A stretch of DNA of 13,273 nt from PBB1 sp043749095. Its GTDB lineage: Bacteria; Pseudomonadota; Gammaproteobacteria; Burkholderiales; Burkholderiaceae_C. This document shows, piece by piece, positions 5,831 to 13,084 of this stretch (the first letter of the stretch is position 1; each line of letters begins with the position of its first letter). The DNA is taken from positions 1-13,273 of the forward strand of contig JAYVEB010000142.1 in NCBI GenBank assembly GCA_043749095.1, read 5' to 3'. The position numbers and the translations under genes were made by a program. The notes under the pieces were generated by a model. It had not been told where the DNA came from, searched no databases, and saw nothing but the letters and a program-made list of their open reading frames with translations.

Positions 5831-5843
5831 ACATCGCTTGCCA
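5827..5843 (+). promoter_or_regulatory. Sigma-54 promoter (P3) for the 196-aa gene and glycosyltransferase
   Basis: GGGCACATCGCTTGCCA has GGCAC (5828-5832) and TTGC (5838-5841) with exact 5-base spacing. It differs from P1 at one of 17 bases. The predicted transcription start is near 5853, about 71 bases before the ATG at 5924. Confidence 0.62.
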
Positions 5844-5923
5844 TTCGTTACATCAACAGCGGCACTGGGCCGCTGCGGCCGGGTCGGTTGGCCGTCTGTC
5901 CCGCGAACCTGTGGAGTTTCTCA

Positions 5924-6514
5924 ATGAACACCGATATGGCGCTGATCGATCGTTGGCCGCATGCGGTCACGCTGGACATCGCCGTCCATTACGAATGCAG
6001 CGTGCCGGATCGGCGCAGCTATCGCCTTGCGTCGTCTCATGCAGCGTCGGAGGTTCGCGTGCTGATCCCCCAGCACACGGGCGCGCCGCTCGAACTGCAG
6101 CGTGTGCGCTGGTCGGAACTGCCGGGCCGCACGCTCTACCTGCGTTGCCTGAATGTGCTCGCCATCCACCTGTTCGGCGCGGTGGCGATGCCGCCGCGTG
6201 TGTGCGGCGCGCCGCTGTGGCAGCACATCAACGTCGGCATCTCGACCGATCACCACAGCGCGCACCAGCTCCAGTTCGAACTGGACGTCGTCGACGACAG
6301 GCACGCGGCGTTGCGCTACCGCTGTCACCCTCAACAGCCGCTGGTGGGGCGCGTATTGGCGCTCGACAGGTTCGACGCCGACCCGCTGCGTGCGCTGTTG
6401 CGGGTCGGGGCGACGCGCGTTCGGCCGGTGCTGGTGCGCAGCGCGGCACCGGTGCGCGCCACGCTGAATCCACGGCATCTGCCCGCAGCGCCGGAGATGG
6501 CGCAGCGCTCGTGA
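5924..6514 (+). CDS. Unrecognised 196-aa protein
   Basis: The start is the ATG at 5924, with GGAG seven bases before it. The frame is open 12 codons further back to 5888, but there is no support for that longer form. There is no signal peptide or transmembrane helix, and the sequence looks like a globular, beta-rich soluble protein. Notable stretches are VTLDIAVHYECSVPDRRSYR near the start, a central VLAIHLFGAVAMPPRVCGAPLW, and an Arg/Ala/Pro-rich tail. I do not recognise a family. It follows rpoN on the same strand behind sigma-54-type promoter P3, and a glycosyltransferase starts 24 bases after its stop, so the two are probably co-transcribed. A role in a surface or extracellular sugar pathway is only guilt by association. 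Confidence 0.75.
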   Translation: MNTDMALIDRWPHAVTLDIAVHYECSVPDRRSYRLASSHAASEVRVLIPQHTGAPLELQRVRWSELPGRTLYLRCLNVLAIHLFGAVAMPPRVCGAPLWQHINVGISTDHHSAHQLQFELDVVDDRHAALRYRCHPQQPLVGRVLALDRFDADPLRALLRVGATRVRPVLVRSAAPVRATLNPRHLPAAPEMAQRS

Positions 6515-6538
6515 CCGATCCCACGCCATGAGGCTGCC

Positions 6539-6994
6539 GTGATTGCCGTCATTGTTCTGGCACACAACAACGAAGCGCACCTCGCCGCCTGCCTGCGTGC
6601 GGTGCGCGAGGCCTCGCGTCGCCGACGCCTGGGCGGTGAGGTGGTGCTTCGGCTGGTGGTGCTCGACAGCTGCACCGATGGCAGCGCGGCCATCGCTCGC
6701 GCTTGCGGTGTCCACACGCTGCCCTTGCAGGTTGGCAACCCCGACGCTGCGCGGGCGCTGGGTGCGCAATGGGCCAGCGAACGCGGCGCGCGCTGGGTGG
6801 CCTTCACCGACGCCGATTCGGTGGTGGCACCCGACTGGCTGTCGGCGCAGCTGGCGCGGCAGGGCGATGCGGCCTTCGGCCACGTCGATATTCAAGGTCA
6901 GGTGGACAGCGACCACAAAAACCTGCACCGCCAGCAGGACGCCAGCCGCGCCGCTGTCGGCATCCCTGGCGGCGCCCAGCAGGGTGGTGCATGA
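6539..6994 (+). CDS. Family-2 glycosyltransferase, apparently C-terminally short
   Basis: The start is GTG 6539, with GAGG five bases before it. The 151 residues begin with a typical GT-A fold: VIVLAHNNEAHLAACLRAV (nucleotide-sugar binding strand and helix), LVVLDSCTDGSAAIAR (the usual DS.SDGT-type loop), and FTDADSVVAPDWLSAQL (about 97-113) containing the DxD-type metal/nucleotide-sugar site. After GHVDI (about 119-123) the sequence turns into a low-complexity Gln/Arg/Ala/Gly tail. Relatives usually continue for another 70-100 residues with the acceptor-binding half. It may therefore be a remnant, a minimal enzyme, or a half that needs a partner. Its stop overlaps the start of the next small ORF by 4 bp (ATGA). 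Confidence 0.75.
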   Translation: MIAVIVLAHNNEAHLAACLRAVREASRRRRLGGEVVLRLVVLDSCTDGSAAIARACGVHTLPLQVGNPDAARALGAQWASERGARWVAFTDADSVVAPDWLSAQLARQGDAAFGHVDIQGQVDSDHKNLHRQQDASRAAVGIPGGAQQGGA

Positions 6995-7212
6995 GTGCCC
7001 TGCGCGTTGGCCGCGGTGAAGGTATTGAGGCCGCCTTGCCCGGTTCGTTGCGACAGCATCCGACGCTGCGGCGCTTGCGTGCCAGCCTGCAAGCGCAGTG
7101 TCCTTCGGGCGACGCCGTGAACACGATCAGTGCCCGCTTGCTGTCGACCGACGGCCGCACTGCCGATCACGCCGAGATCCAGCCTGTGCGTGCCGAAATC
7201 GCAGACTCCTGA
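6991..7212 (+). CDS. Small ORF of 73 aa coupled to the glycosyltransferase
   Basis: The ATG at 6991 overlaps the glycosyltransferase stop (ATGA), with a purine-rich AGGGTGG just upstream. The product (MSALRVGRGEGIEAALPGSL...) is charged, soluble and without a signal peptide or recognisable domain. Coupling supports a real gene. It could equally be decayed sequence replacing the lost C-terminal half of the glycosyltransferase. It ends 46 bases before the convergent kinase stop. Confidence 0.45.
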   Translation: MSALRVGRGEGIEAALPGSLRQHPTLRRLRASLQAQCPSGDAVNTISARLLSTDGRTADHAEIQPVRAEIADS

Positions 7213-7257
7213 AGTCGTGAAGTCCTGACGGAAAGGCGGTGGGCGGTGGCCGCAGCG

Positions 7258-9303
7258 TCAAAGCGCTGAGACGAGGCTTTGTTGCCACTGGGCCAGGTGG
7301 TCGATCAGCACCTGCGGATCGACCGGCTTGGTGTAGTGGTGGTCGAAGCCGGCGGCCTGCGAGCGACGCTGGTCTTCCTGCTGCCCCCAACCGGTGAGCG
7401 CCACGATCAGCATGGCTGCGCCCCACGGTTCCATGCGCAGACGGCGTGCCACCTCGTGGCCGTCGAGCCCCGGCATGCCGATGTCGAGCAGCGCCACCTG
7501 CGGACGCACTTGCGCGGCCAGCGCCAGCGCGCTCGGGCCATCGCTGGCCACGTGCACCTCGTGGTGCTCCAGGCCCAGCAGCATCGCCAGGCTGTCGGCC
7601 GCATCCTGGTTGTCGTCGGCAATCAGGATCGACAACGCAGCCTTCGGTTTCGACGTGCTGCCAGCGTGCTGTGGCGTCGCCACGTCGAGCGGCACGGGCT
7701 TCGACGCACTGAGTCTGATGGGCAACCGCAGGCTGAAGGTACTGCCGAAGCCGAGCCCGGCGCTCGCCGCGGCCAGGCGCCCGCAGTGCAGTTCGACCAG
7801 ACCGCGTGACAGCGCCAGCCCGATGCCCAGGCCGCCTTGCGAGTGGTTGCCGGCGTTGCGCAACGGCGAGAACATGTCGAACACATAGGGCAGCTGTTCG
7901 GGCGTGATGCCGACGCCGTTGTCGCTGATGGCGATCGCCAGTTCGTTGGCCTCGACCTGCGCGGTGATGCCGATGCGGCCGCCGGGATCGGTGTACTTCG
8001 CGGCATTGAGCAACAGGTTGGCCAGCACCTGCGACAGGCGCACCTCGTCGACCTCGACATCGATCGACGGCAGGTCGATGTGCAGCGTGTGGTGCTTCTC
8101 GTCGAGCAGCGGCCGGGCTGTTTCGATGGCCGACTGCACCACCTCGCGCAGCGGCTGCTCACGCAGGCTCAGCTCCAGCCGACCGGCCGAGATGCGCGAA
8201 ATGTCCAGCAGGTCGTCGAGCAGCCAGGCCATGTGCCGGACCTGCCGGTTGATGATGTGCCGGCTGGCATCCACTTCGTAGGGCGTCAGGCCCGGGTGGC
8301 CCAGCACCGAGGCCGCGCTGCGGATCGGTGCCAGCGGGTTGCGCAGCTCGTGCGCGAGGATCGCCAGGAATTCGTCCTTGCGTCGATCGGCTTCGCGCAG
8401 TGCTTCGGAGGCTTGCCGCGCCTCGGTCACGTCGATGTGCACACCGACCCATTCGCGCACCGTGCCGTCGATGGCCAACACCGGTACCGCGCGCACCGCA
8501 TAGCGGCGCCAGCTGCCATCGGGGCTGCGCACGCGGTGCTCCCACTCGAAGTTTCGCTGCTGGGCCACGGCCTGCTTCCACGCCGCAAGCGTCGGTGGTG
8601 CGTCGTCAGGATGGACGGCGGTCGCCCAGCCATGACCCTGGTATTGCGCCAGGGTCTGTCCACTGATGGCAGCCCAACCGGGTTGCTCACCGACCATTTC
8701 ACCCTGTACGTTGTTGGTCCACATCAGGCCGACAGCGCGTACCGCGGCCTTGAAGCGTTCTTCGCTCAGGCGGCGGGATGATTCCGCCTGCTGCAGCTGC
8801 GCGTGGGTCTCGTCGCGCAGCCGCTGTTCGATTTTCAGCGTGGCGCAGATGCAGAACAGACCGACCACCGCGCCCGCGTCGTCGCGCACCGGGTGGTATC
8901 TGAAGGAAAAGCGCGTTTCGACCAGCACGCCGTCGCGCTCCACCGTCAGCGGCAGGTCGTCAATCTGCACGCTGTGACCGGCATACACACGGTCGAACAG
9001 CGGGCTGATGGTGTGCCACAACTCGGGCCAGATCTGCAGCATGGGCTGACCGAGCGCCGCCGGGTGACGCGAGCCGAGGATTGGCGCGTAGGCGTCGTTG
9101 TAGAACAAAATCCGCTGTGGGCCCCACGCGACGAACATCGCATCGCTGGCGCCGAGGATCAGACCGGTCAACAGCCGCAACTCGGCCGGCCAGTCGGCGG
9201 GTGCGCCGAGGGCCGCGACGGCGGCACTGTGGACACCTTCGCGCAGCCGCCGCGCGGAGTCCCCAGGATGATCGAGGAAGGCAGGAGTTGCGGAAACGGG
9301 CAT
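7258..9303 (-). CDS. Hybrid sensor histidine kinase with PAS domains and receiver
   Basis: A 681-residue soluble kinase. An N-terminal PAS-like sensor domain (about 40-160; DAMFVAWGPQRILFYNDAYA) is followed by a coiled linker and a second PAS/PAC domain (about 180-295, ending VREWVGVHIDVTEAR). The HisKA domain has phosphoacceptor His318 in HELRNP. The HATPase domain has Asn433 in NLLLNAAKYT, then DNGVGI (461-466) and GGLGIGLAL (490-498). A C-terminal receiver domain (about 557-675) has acidic pair Asp563/Asp564, phosphoacceptor Asp607, Thr637 and Lys659. All catalytic positions are present. I start at ATG 9303 because the receiver-to-PAS architecture is complete from there; no strong ribosome-binding site is visible, and the frame remaining open to 10317 is antisense to the Crp-like gene. 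It is divergent from that regulator. With no membrane segment it should sense a cytoplasmic signal and pass phosphate onward to an unlinked partner. Confidence 0.9.
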   Translation of the reverse strand: MPVSATPAFLDHPGDSARRLREGVHSAAVAALGAPADWPAELRLLTGLILGASDAMFVAWGPQRILFYNDAYAPILGSRHPAALGQPMLQIWPELWHTISPLFDRVYAGHSVQIDDLPLTVERDGVLVETRFSFRYHPVRDDAGAVVGLFCICATLKIEQRLRDETHAQLQQAESSRRLSEERFKAAVRAVGLMWTNNVQGEMVGEQPGWAAISGQTLAQYQGHGWATAVHPDDAPPTLAAWKQAVAQQRNFEWEHRVRSPDGSWRRYAVRAVPVLAIDGTVREWVGVHIDVTEARQASEALREADRRKDEFLAILAHELRNPLAPIRSAASVLGHPGLTPYEVDASRHIINRQVRHMAWLLDDLLDISRISAGRLELSLREQPLREVVQSAIETARPLLDEKHHTLHIDLPSIDVEVDEVRLSQVLANLLLNAAKYTDPGGRIGITAQVEANELAIAISDNGVGITPEQLPYVFDMFSPLRNAGNHSQGGLGIGLALSRGLVELHCGRLAAASAGLGFGSTFSLRLPIRLSASKPVPLDVATPQHAGSTSKPKAALSILIADDNQDAADSLAMLLGLEHHEVHVASDGPSALALAAQVRPQVALLDIGMPGLDGHEVARRLRMEPWGAAMLIVALTGWGQQEDQRRSQAAGFDHHYTKPVDPQVLIDHLAQWQQSLVSAL

Positions 9304-9367
9304 GCGCGATGGTATGCCTTGCTCACATTCAACAGCACGTTGATGCCACGCCAAATTGGGCTTGATG

Positions 9368-9384
9368 CGGCACGCCGTTTGCCA
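9368..9384 (+). promoter_or_regulatory. Sigma-54 promoter (P4) for the Crp/Fnr-like gene
   Basis: CGGCACGCCGTTTGCCA has GGCACG (9369-9374) and TTGC (9379-9382) with exact spacing. Only the T before GG is replaced, by C. Transcription would begin near 9394. That makes an ATG at 9394 unusable as a start and favours the ATG at 9433 or 9445. Confidence 0.65.
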
Positions 9385-9432
9385 ATCGTCGGCATGAAGT
9401 GCCTCTGCGAATCTCCACCTCGACGCTTTGCG

Positions 9433-10185
9433 ATGCCGATCCCGATGCCACTGCGCAGCGCTGCGCTGGACATCAGCCAAAGTGCCCACAGGAACAGCCT
9501 GCTGGCGCGGTTGCCCGAGGCCGCGTGGCAGCGCTGGACACCACAGCTCGAATGGGTCGATCTGCCGCAGGGCCACGTGCTGCATGAATCGGGCACGTCG
9601 CTGGCGCACGCCTACTTCCCGACCACCGCCATCGTGTCGCTGCTCAACGTGACGCAGGATGGCGCTTCGACCGAGATCGCCGCGGTCGGCAATGAAGGTG
9701 TGGTCGGCGTGTCGCTGTTCATGGGCGGGGTGTCGAGCTGCAGTCGCGCCGTCGTGCAAAGCGCCGGCTTCGGGCTGCGGCTGAAGGCGCAAGCGATGCG
9801 CGCCGAGTTCGAACGCTCCTCTGAGGTGATGCAGGTGCTGCTGCGCTACACCCAGGCCTTGATGACGCAGATGGGGCAGACGGCGGTGTGCAACCGCCAT
9901 CACTCGATCGACCAGCAGCTGTGCCGCTGCCTGCTGTTGAACCTGGATCGGCTCGGCGGCAACGAGATCGTTATGACGCACGAACTGATCGCAGGCACGC
10001 TGGGTGTGCGCCGAGAAGGTGTGACCGAGACCGCGCTGAAGCTGCAGGCAGCTGGCTTGATCCGCTATGCGCGCGGACACATCACGGTACTCGACCGCGG
10101 CGGTCTGGAGCGCCGGGCCTGCGAGTGCTATGCGGTGGTCAGGAAGGAATACGACAGCCTGCTGACCGACCAACTGGCGGCTTGA
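9433..10185 (+). CDS. Crp/Fnr-family transcriptional regulator
   Basis: A 250-residue DNA-binding regulator. An N-terminal cyclic-nucleotide-binding-type beta-barrel (about 40-125; LPQGHVLHESGT, YFPTTAIVSLL, EIAAVGNEGVVGVSLFMGG) is followed by a long dimerisation helix with CNRHHSIDQQLCRCLLLNLD. A winged helix-turn-helix starts near residue 181 (MTHELIAGTLGVRREGVTE, then AAGLIRYARGHITVLD). The C-terminal CECYAVVRKEYDSLL is typical of the Burkholderiales subgroup. There is no Fnr-type N-terminal cysteine cluster, so no [4Fe-4S] sensor is expected; the ligand is unknown. The start is not fixed by a ribosome-binding site. The candidates 9433 and 9445 both fall downstream of the predicted P4 start, whereas 9394 does not. 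It is divergent from the hybrid kinase. Confidence 0.9.
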   Translation: MPIPMPLRSAALDISQSAHRNSLLARLPEAAWQRWTPQLEWVDLPQGHVLHESGTSLAHAYFPTTAIVSLLNVTQDGASTEIAAVGNEGVVGVSLFMGGVSSCSRAVVQSAGFGLRLKAQAMRAEFERSSEVMQVLLRYTQALMTQMGQTAVCNRHHSIDQQLCRCLLLNLDRLGGNEIVMTHELIAGTLGVRREGVTETALKLQAAGLIRYARGHITVLDRGGLERRACECYAVVRKEYDSLLTDQLAA

Positions 10186-10199
10186 CGGGCTCCGGCCCG
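10186..10199 (+). terminator. Short hairpin right after the Crp-like stop
   Basis: CGGGC (10186-10190), TCCG loop, GCCCG (10195-10199), extendable past a bulge by GCGG/CCGC. There is no T-run. It is a weak terminator candidate before tolB. Confidence 0.3.
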
Positions 10200-10341
10200 C
10201 CGCACTGCACTCGACAGCGGAACTTCGCTGCACCGCGGTGACTCCCTGGTCGGTGCCGTTCGTCCCTCTATCATTGTCTGTGCCCTTTTGATGCCGGTGC
10301 CGCTGCGGCTCCCCCAAGCCTGAGAGCCCCTTCTACTGCCC

Positions 10342-11640
10342 ATGCTGCGTCCGATCACTGCTGTTGCCTCCCGCTTCTTCACCGCCGCATGGACCGCCCT
10401 GGTGGTTTCATTGACGATCCTCCCCGCCGCACAGGCCCAACTTCGGGTCGAAATGTCGGGGGTTGGCGCGTCCCAGGTGCCGATTGCGGTGGTGGGCTTC
10501 CGCCATGAGGAAACCCTCGCGCAGCCGCTGTCGCAGATCGTGCGGGCCGACCTGGAGCGCAGCGGCCTGTTTCGCGGGGTTGATGCGCCGGGCGTGCTCG
10601 ACGAGGTCGCACAACCCGCGATGGCCGACTGGCGGCGTCGCGCCGCTGACGCGCTGGTCGGCGGGTCGGTGACACGGCTGGCCGACGGCCGCTACGACGT
10701 GCGCTTCAAGCTGTGGGATGTCGTCAAGGGCACCGAGCTGGGCGCGCAAAGCACGGTGGTCGCCGCCGCCGACCTGCGGCTGGCAGCGCACCGCATCGCC
10801 GACTTCATCCATGAAAAACTGACCGGGCAGAAGGGCGTGTTCTCGACGCGCATCGCCTACGTCACCCGGATGGGCAAGCGCTACACGCTGAACATCGCCG
10901 ATGCCGATGGCGAAGGCGGACAGATCGCGTTGAACAGCGCCGAGCCGATCATCTCGCCGGCCTGGTCGCCCGATGGCCGCGAACTGGCCTACGTGTCGTT
11001 CGAGACCCAGAAGGCGGTGATCTACGTGCAGGACGTGGCCAGCGGCAAGCGGCGTCCGGTTGCGAATTTCCGCGGCTCGAACAGCGCGCCGGCCTGGTCG
11101 CCCGATGGCCAGATGCTGGCAGCGACGCTGTCGCGCGATGGGGGCTCGCAGATCTACCTGATGGGCCGCAACGGCGACAACGTGCGCCGCCTGACGCAGA
11201 GCATCGGCATCGACACCGAGCCGACGTTCTCGCCCGATGGTCGCAGCATCTACTTTGTCAGCGACCGCAGCGGCGGTCCGCAGATCTACCGTATTCCGGC
11301 AGGCGGTGGCGCGGCCGAGCGCATCACCTTTGCAGGCAGTTACAACATCAGCCCGGCGATCAGCCCCGATGGACGCACGCTGGCCTATGTGTCGCGCGAG
11401 GGCAATGCGTTCCGGCTGTATGTGCAGGACCTGGCTGGCGGCGCGCCGATGTCGGTCAGCGACACTGCTGACGACGAGAGCCCGAGCTTTGCGCCGAACG
11501 GTCGTTCGATCATCTACGCGTCGCGCTCACAGGGCCGCGATGTGCTGCTGACCACCTCGCTGGACGGCAAGATCAGGTCGCGCCTGGTGTCGTCGTCGGC
11601 CGATGTGCGTGAGCCGGTCTGGGGCCCTTACGGGCGTTGA
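10342..11640 (+). CDS. tolB: Tol-Pal system periplasmic protein TolB
   Basis: A 432-residue periplasmic protein of the Tol-Pal complex, which links the inner and outer membranes and helps constrict the outer membrane at division. A signal peptide (residues 1 to about 33) ends in PAAQA before QLRVEM. The N-terminal domain (about 35-165) is followed by a six-bladed beta-propeller. Five SPDG-type blade motifs are visible: PAWSPDGRELAYVS (from about 206), PAWSPDGQMLAATLS, PTFSPDGRSIYFVSDRSGG, PAISPDGRTLAYVS, and PSFAPNGRSIIYAS. The propeller binds Pal and the released N-terminus contacts TolA. The ATG at 10342 gives a proper signal peptide, although the ribosome-binding site is weak. tolQ, tolR and tolA are not immediately upstream: the Crp-like gene takes their place. 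Confidence 0.97.
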   Translation: MLRPITAVASRFFTAAWTALVVSLTILPAAQAQLRVEMSGVGASQVPIAVVGFRHEETLAQPLSQIVRADLERSGLFRGVDAPGVLDEVAQPAMADWRRRAADALVGGSVTRLADGRYDVRFKLWDVVKGTELGAQSTVVAAADLRLAAHRIADFIHEKLTGQKGVFSTRIAYVTRMGKRYTLNIADADGEGGQIALNSAEPIISPAWSPDGRELAYVSFETQKAVIYVQDVASGKRRPVANFRGSNSAPAWSPDGQMLAATLSRDGGSQIYLMGRNGDNVRRLTQSIGIDTEPTFSPDGRSIYFVSDRSGGPQIYRIPAGGGAAERITFAGSYNISPAISPDGRTLAYVSREGNAFRLYVQDLAGGAPMSVSDTADDESPSFAPNGRSIIYASRSQGRDVLLTTSLDGKIRSRLVSSSADVREPVWGPYGR

Positions 11641-11680
11641 TGGCTGCCGCTGGTCGCCACCCTTCGATGCGCCCACTTTG

Positions 11681-11709
11681 TTGTTTCGCTGTCCCGTACC
11701 ACTGATAAT
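11681..11709 (+). promoter_or_regulatory. Possible sigma-70 promoter for pal
   Basis: A -10-like GATAAT (11704-11709, five of six consensus bases) stands 17 bases after a weak -35-like TTGTTT (11681-11686), in the 93-bp gap between tolB and pal. Transcription would start near 11716, about 18 bases before the pal ATG. It would give pal a supply independent of tolB. Confidence 0.4.
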
Positions 11710-11733
11710 TTGTCAACTGCACAAGGAGCCCTC

Positions 11734-12288
11734 ATGAACCCGAATTCAATGTCATTCCGCCCGACTCAACGACTGCTCTGGGCTGCGCTGTGCGCTGCGG
11801 CGCTGGCGGGCTGCGGTTCGAACGTGAAGCTCGACGACAAGAACGTGCCAGTGGAAACGCGCACGGGTTCCGGCATCGACAGCAACGCGTCTGGCGCCGC
11901 CCAATCGCAAGTGACCCCAGTCGACCTGACAAAGAACGGCGGCGCTGGCGTGTTCGCCGGTACCGGCAAGGTCGTGTACTTCGATTTCGACAGCTACACC
12001 GTACGCGACGACGCCCGCCCGGTGATCGACGCCAACGCCAAGGTGCTGGCGGCGAACAAGACGGCGAAGATGGCCGTCGAAGGGCACACCGACGAACGCG
12101 GTGGCCGCGAATACAACCTGTCGCTGGGCCAGAAGCGCGCCGAAGCCGTGGTGCGTTCGCTGAGCCTGGCCGGGGCGACCGATGGCCAGCTCGAAGCCAC
12201 CAGCTTCGGCAAGGAGCGCCCGGCTGTCGCCGGCAGCGACGAAGCCGCCTATGCGAAGAACCGCCGCGTCGAGCTGGTCGCCCGCTGA
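11734..12288 (+). CDS. pal: Peptidoglycan-associated lipoprotein Pal
   Basis: A 184-residue outer-membrane lipoprotein that anchors the outer membrane to peptidoglycan and is released by TolB. The start is ATG 11734, with AAGGAG at 5-base spacing. A lipoprotein signal peptide ends in the lipobox LAGC, with Cys27 as the lipidated residue. The residue after Cys is Gly, not Asp, which fits sorting to the outer membrane. A flexible Ser/Gly/Thr-rich linker precedes the OmpA-like domain (about 75-184), with VVYFDFDSYTV, GHTDERGGREYNLSLGQKRA (meso-diaminopimelate-binding region) and KNRRVELV. It is followed after 10 bases by cpoB. Confidence 0.97.
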   Translation: MNPNSMSFRPTQRLLWAALCAAALAGCGSNVKLDDKNVPVETRTGSGIDSNASGAAQSQVTPVDLTKNGGAGVFAGTGKVVYFDFDSYTVRDDARPVIDANAKVLAANKTAKMAVEGHTDERGGREYNLSLGQKRAEAVVRSLSLAGATDGQLEATSFGKERPAVAGSDEAAYAKNRRVELVAR

Positions 12289-12298
12289 GGGCGTGCCG

Positions 12299-13084
12299 AT
12301 GAGCGCAGCGCCTGTCAGGCGGAGCATGGTGTGGTCGCCTTGGGCGGCCACTGTCTGTCTGATGGTGGCGCTGTCGGCACCTGCCGCGCGGGCCGGGCTG
12401 TTTGATGACGACGAGGCGCGCCGCGCGATCCTCGATCTGCGCCAGAAGCTCGAGCAGAGCAACGAGCAGGCCCGTGCGGCCCAGGCCGAGCAGATCGCAC
12501 AGCTGCGTGCCAGCCTGGCCGACCTGAGCCGCCAGCTTGACCTGATGCGCACCGAGAACGCCAGCCTGCGCGGCCAGGTCGAGCAGATGGCGCGCGATGT
12601 CGGCTTGATGCAGGTCCAGGTGAAGGACATGAAGCAGGGCTATGACGAGCGCCTCGGCCGCATCGAGCCGCAGAAGGCCTCGGTCGATGGCCGCGAGTTC
12701 ATGGCCGACGCCGAGGAAATCCGCCAGTACGAGGCCGCGATGGCGCAGGTGCGCAGTGGCGATTTCGCCGCCGCCGCCACCTCGCTGGCGGTGTTCCGCA
12801 GCCGCTACCCCAGCAGCGGTTACGGCCAGTCGGTGCTGTTCTGGCTGGGCAATGCGCAGTACGGTAAACGCAGCTATGCCGAGGCCATCTCGTCGTTCCG
12901 CAGTTTCGTCACCAGCTATCCCGGCGACCTGCGTGCGCCCGAGGCGCTGCTGGCCATCGCGAACTGCCAGTTCGAGTTGAAAGACACGAAGGCCGCGCGC
13001 AAGGTCCTCGACGAGCTGTTCAAGACCTACCCGGACTCCGAGGCGGCGCAAGCGGGCAAGGCACGGCTGGCTGCGCTGAAGTGA
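12299..13084 (+). CDS. cpoB: Cell division coordinator CpoB (YbgF)
   Basis: A 261-residue periplasmic protein that binds TolA and couples outer-membrane constriction to septal peptidoglycan synthesis. The ATG at 12299 follows GAGG at about 9-base spacing. A Sec signal peptide (1 to about 32) ends in APAARA before GLFDDDEARR. A coiled-coil trimerisation segment (about 40-120; DLRQKLEQSNEQARAAQAEQ and on) precedes a tetratricopeptide region (about 140-261). That region contains three repeats, including YEAAMAQVRSGDFAAAATSL, FWLGNAQYGKRSYAEAISSF and ANCQFELKDTKAARKVLDEL. The last bases overlap the next start as GTGA. Confidence 0.95.
   Translation: MSAAPVRRSMVWSPWAATVCLMVALSAPAARAGLFDDDEARRAILDLRQKLEQSNEQARAAQAEQIAQLRASLADLSRQLDLMRTENASLRGQVEQMARDVGLMQVQVKDMKQGYDERLGRIEPQKASVDGREFMADAEEIRQYEAAMAQVRSGDFAAAATSLAVFRSRYPSSGYGQSVLFWLGNAQYGKRSYAEAISSFRSFVTSYPGDLRAPEALLAIANCQFELKDTKAARKVLDELFKTYPDSEAAQAGKARLAALK

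Noticed and set aside
7089..7102. Minus-strand GACAC-N5-TTGC, one base off the sigma-54 core
   Set aside because: It lies inside the 73-aa ORF and points back into the glycosyltransferase with no minus-strand gene to serve.
7205..7230. Short direct repeat TGAAGTC near the convergent ends of the 73-aa ORF and the kinase
   Set aside because: Two copies of seven bases are too little to claim an attachment site or repeat element.
9304..10317. Minus-strand extension of the hybrid kinase frame to 10317
   Set aside because: It is antisense to the well-supported Crp-like gene, and its His/Gln/Arg-rich translation shows no domain.
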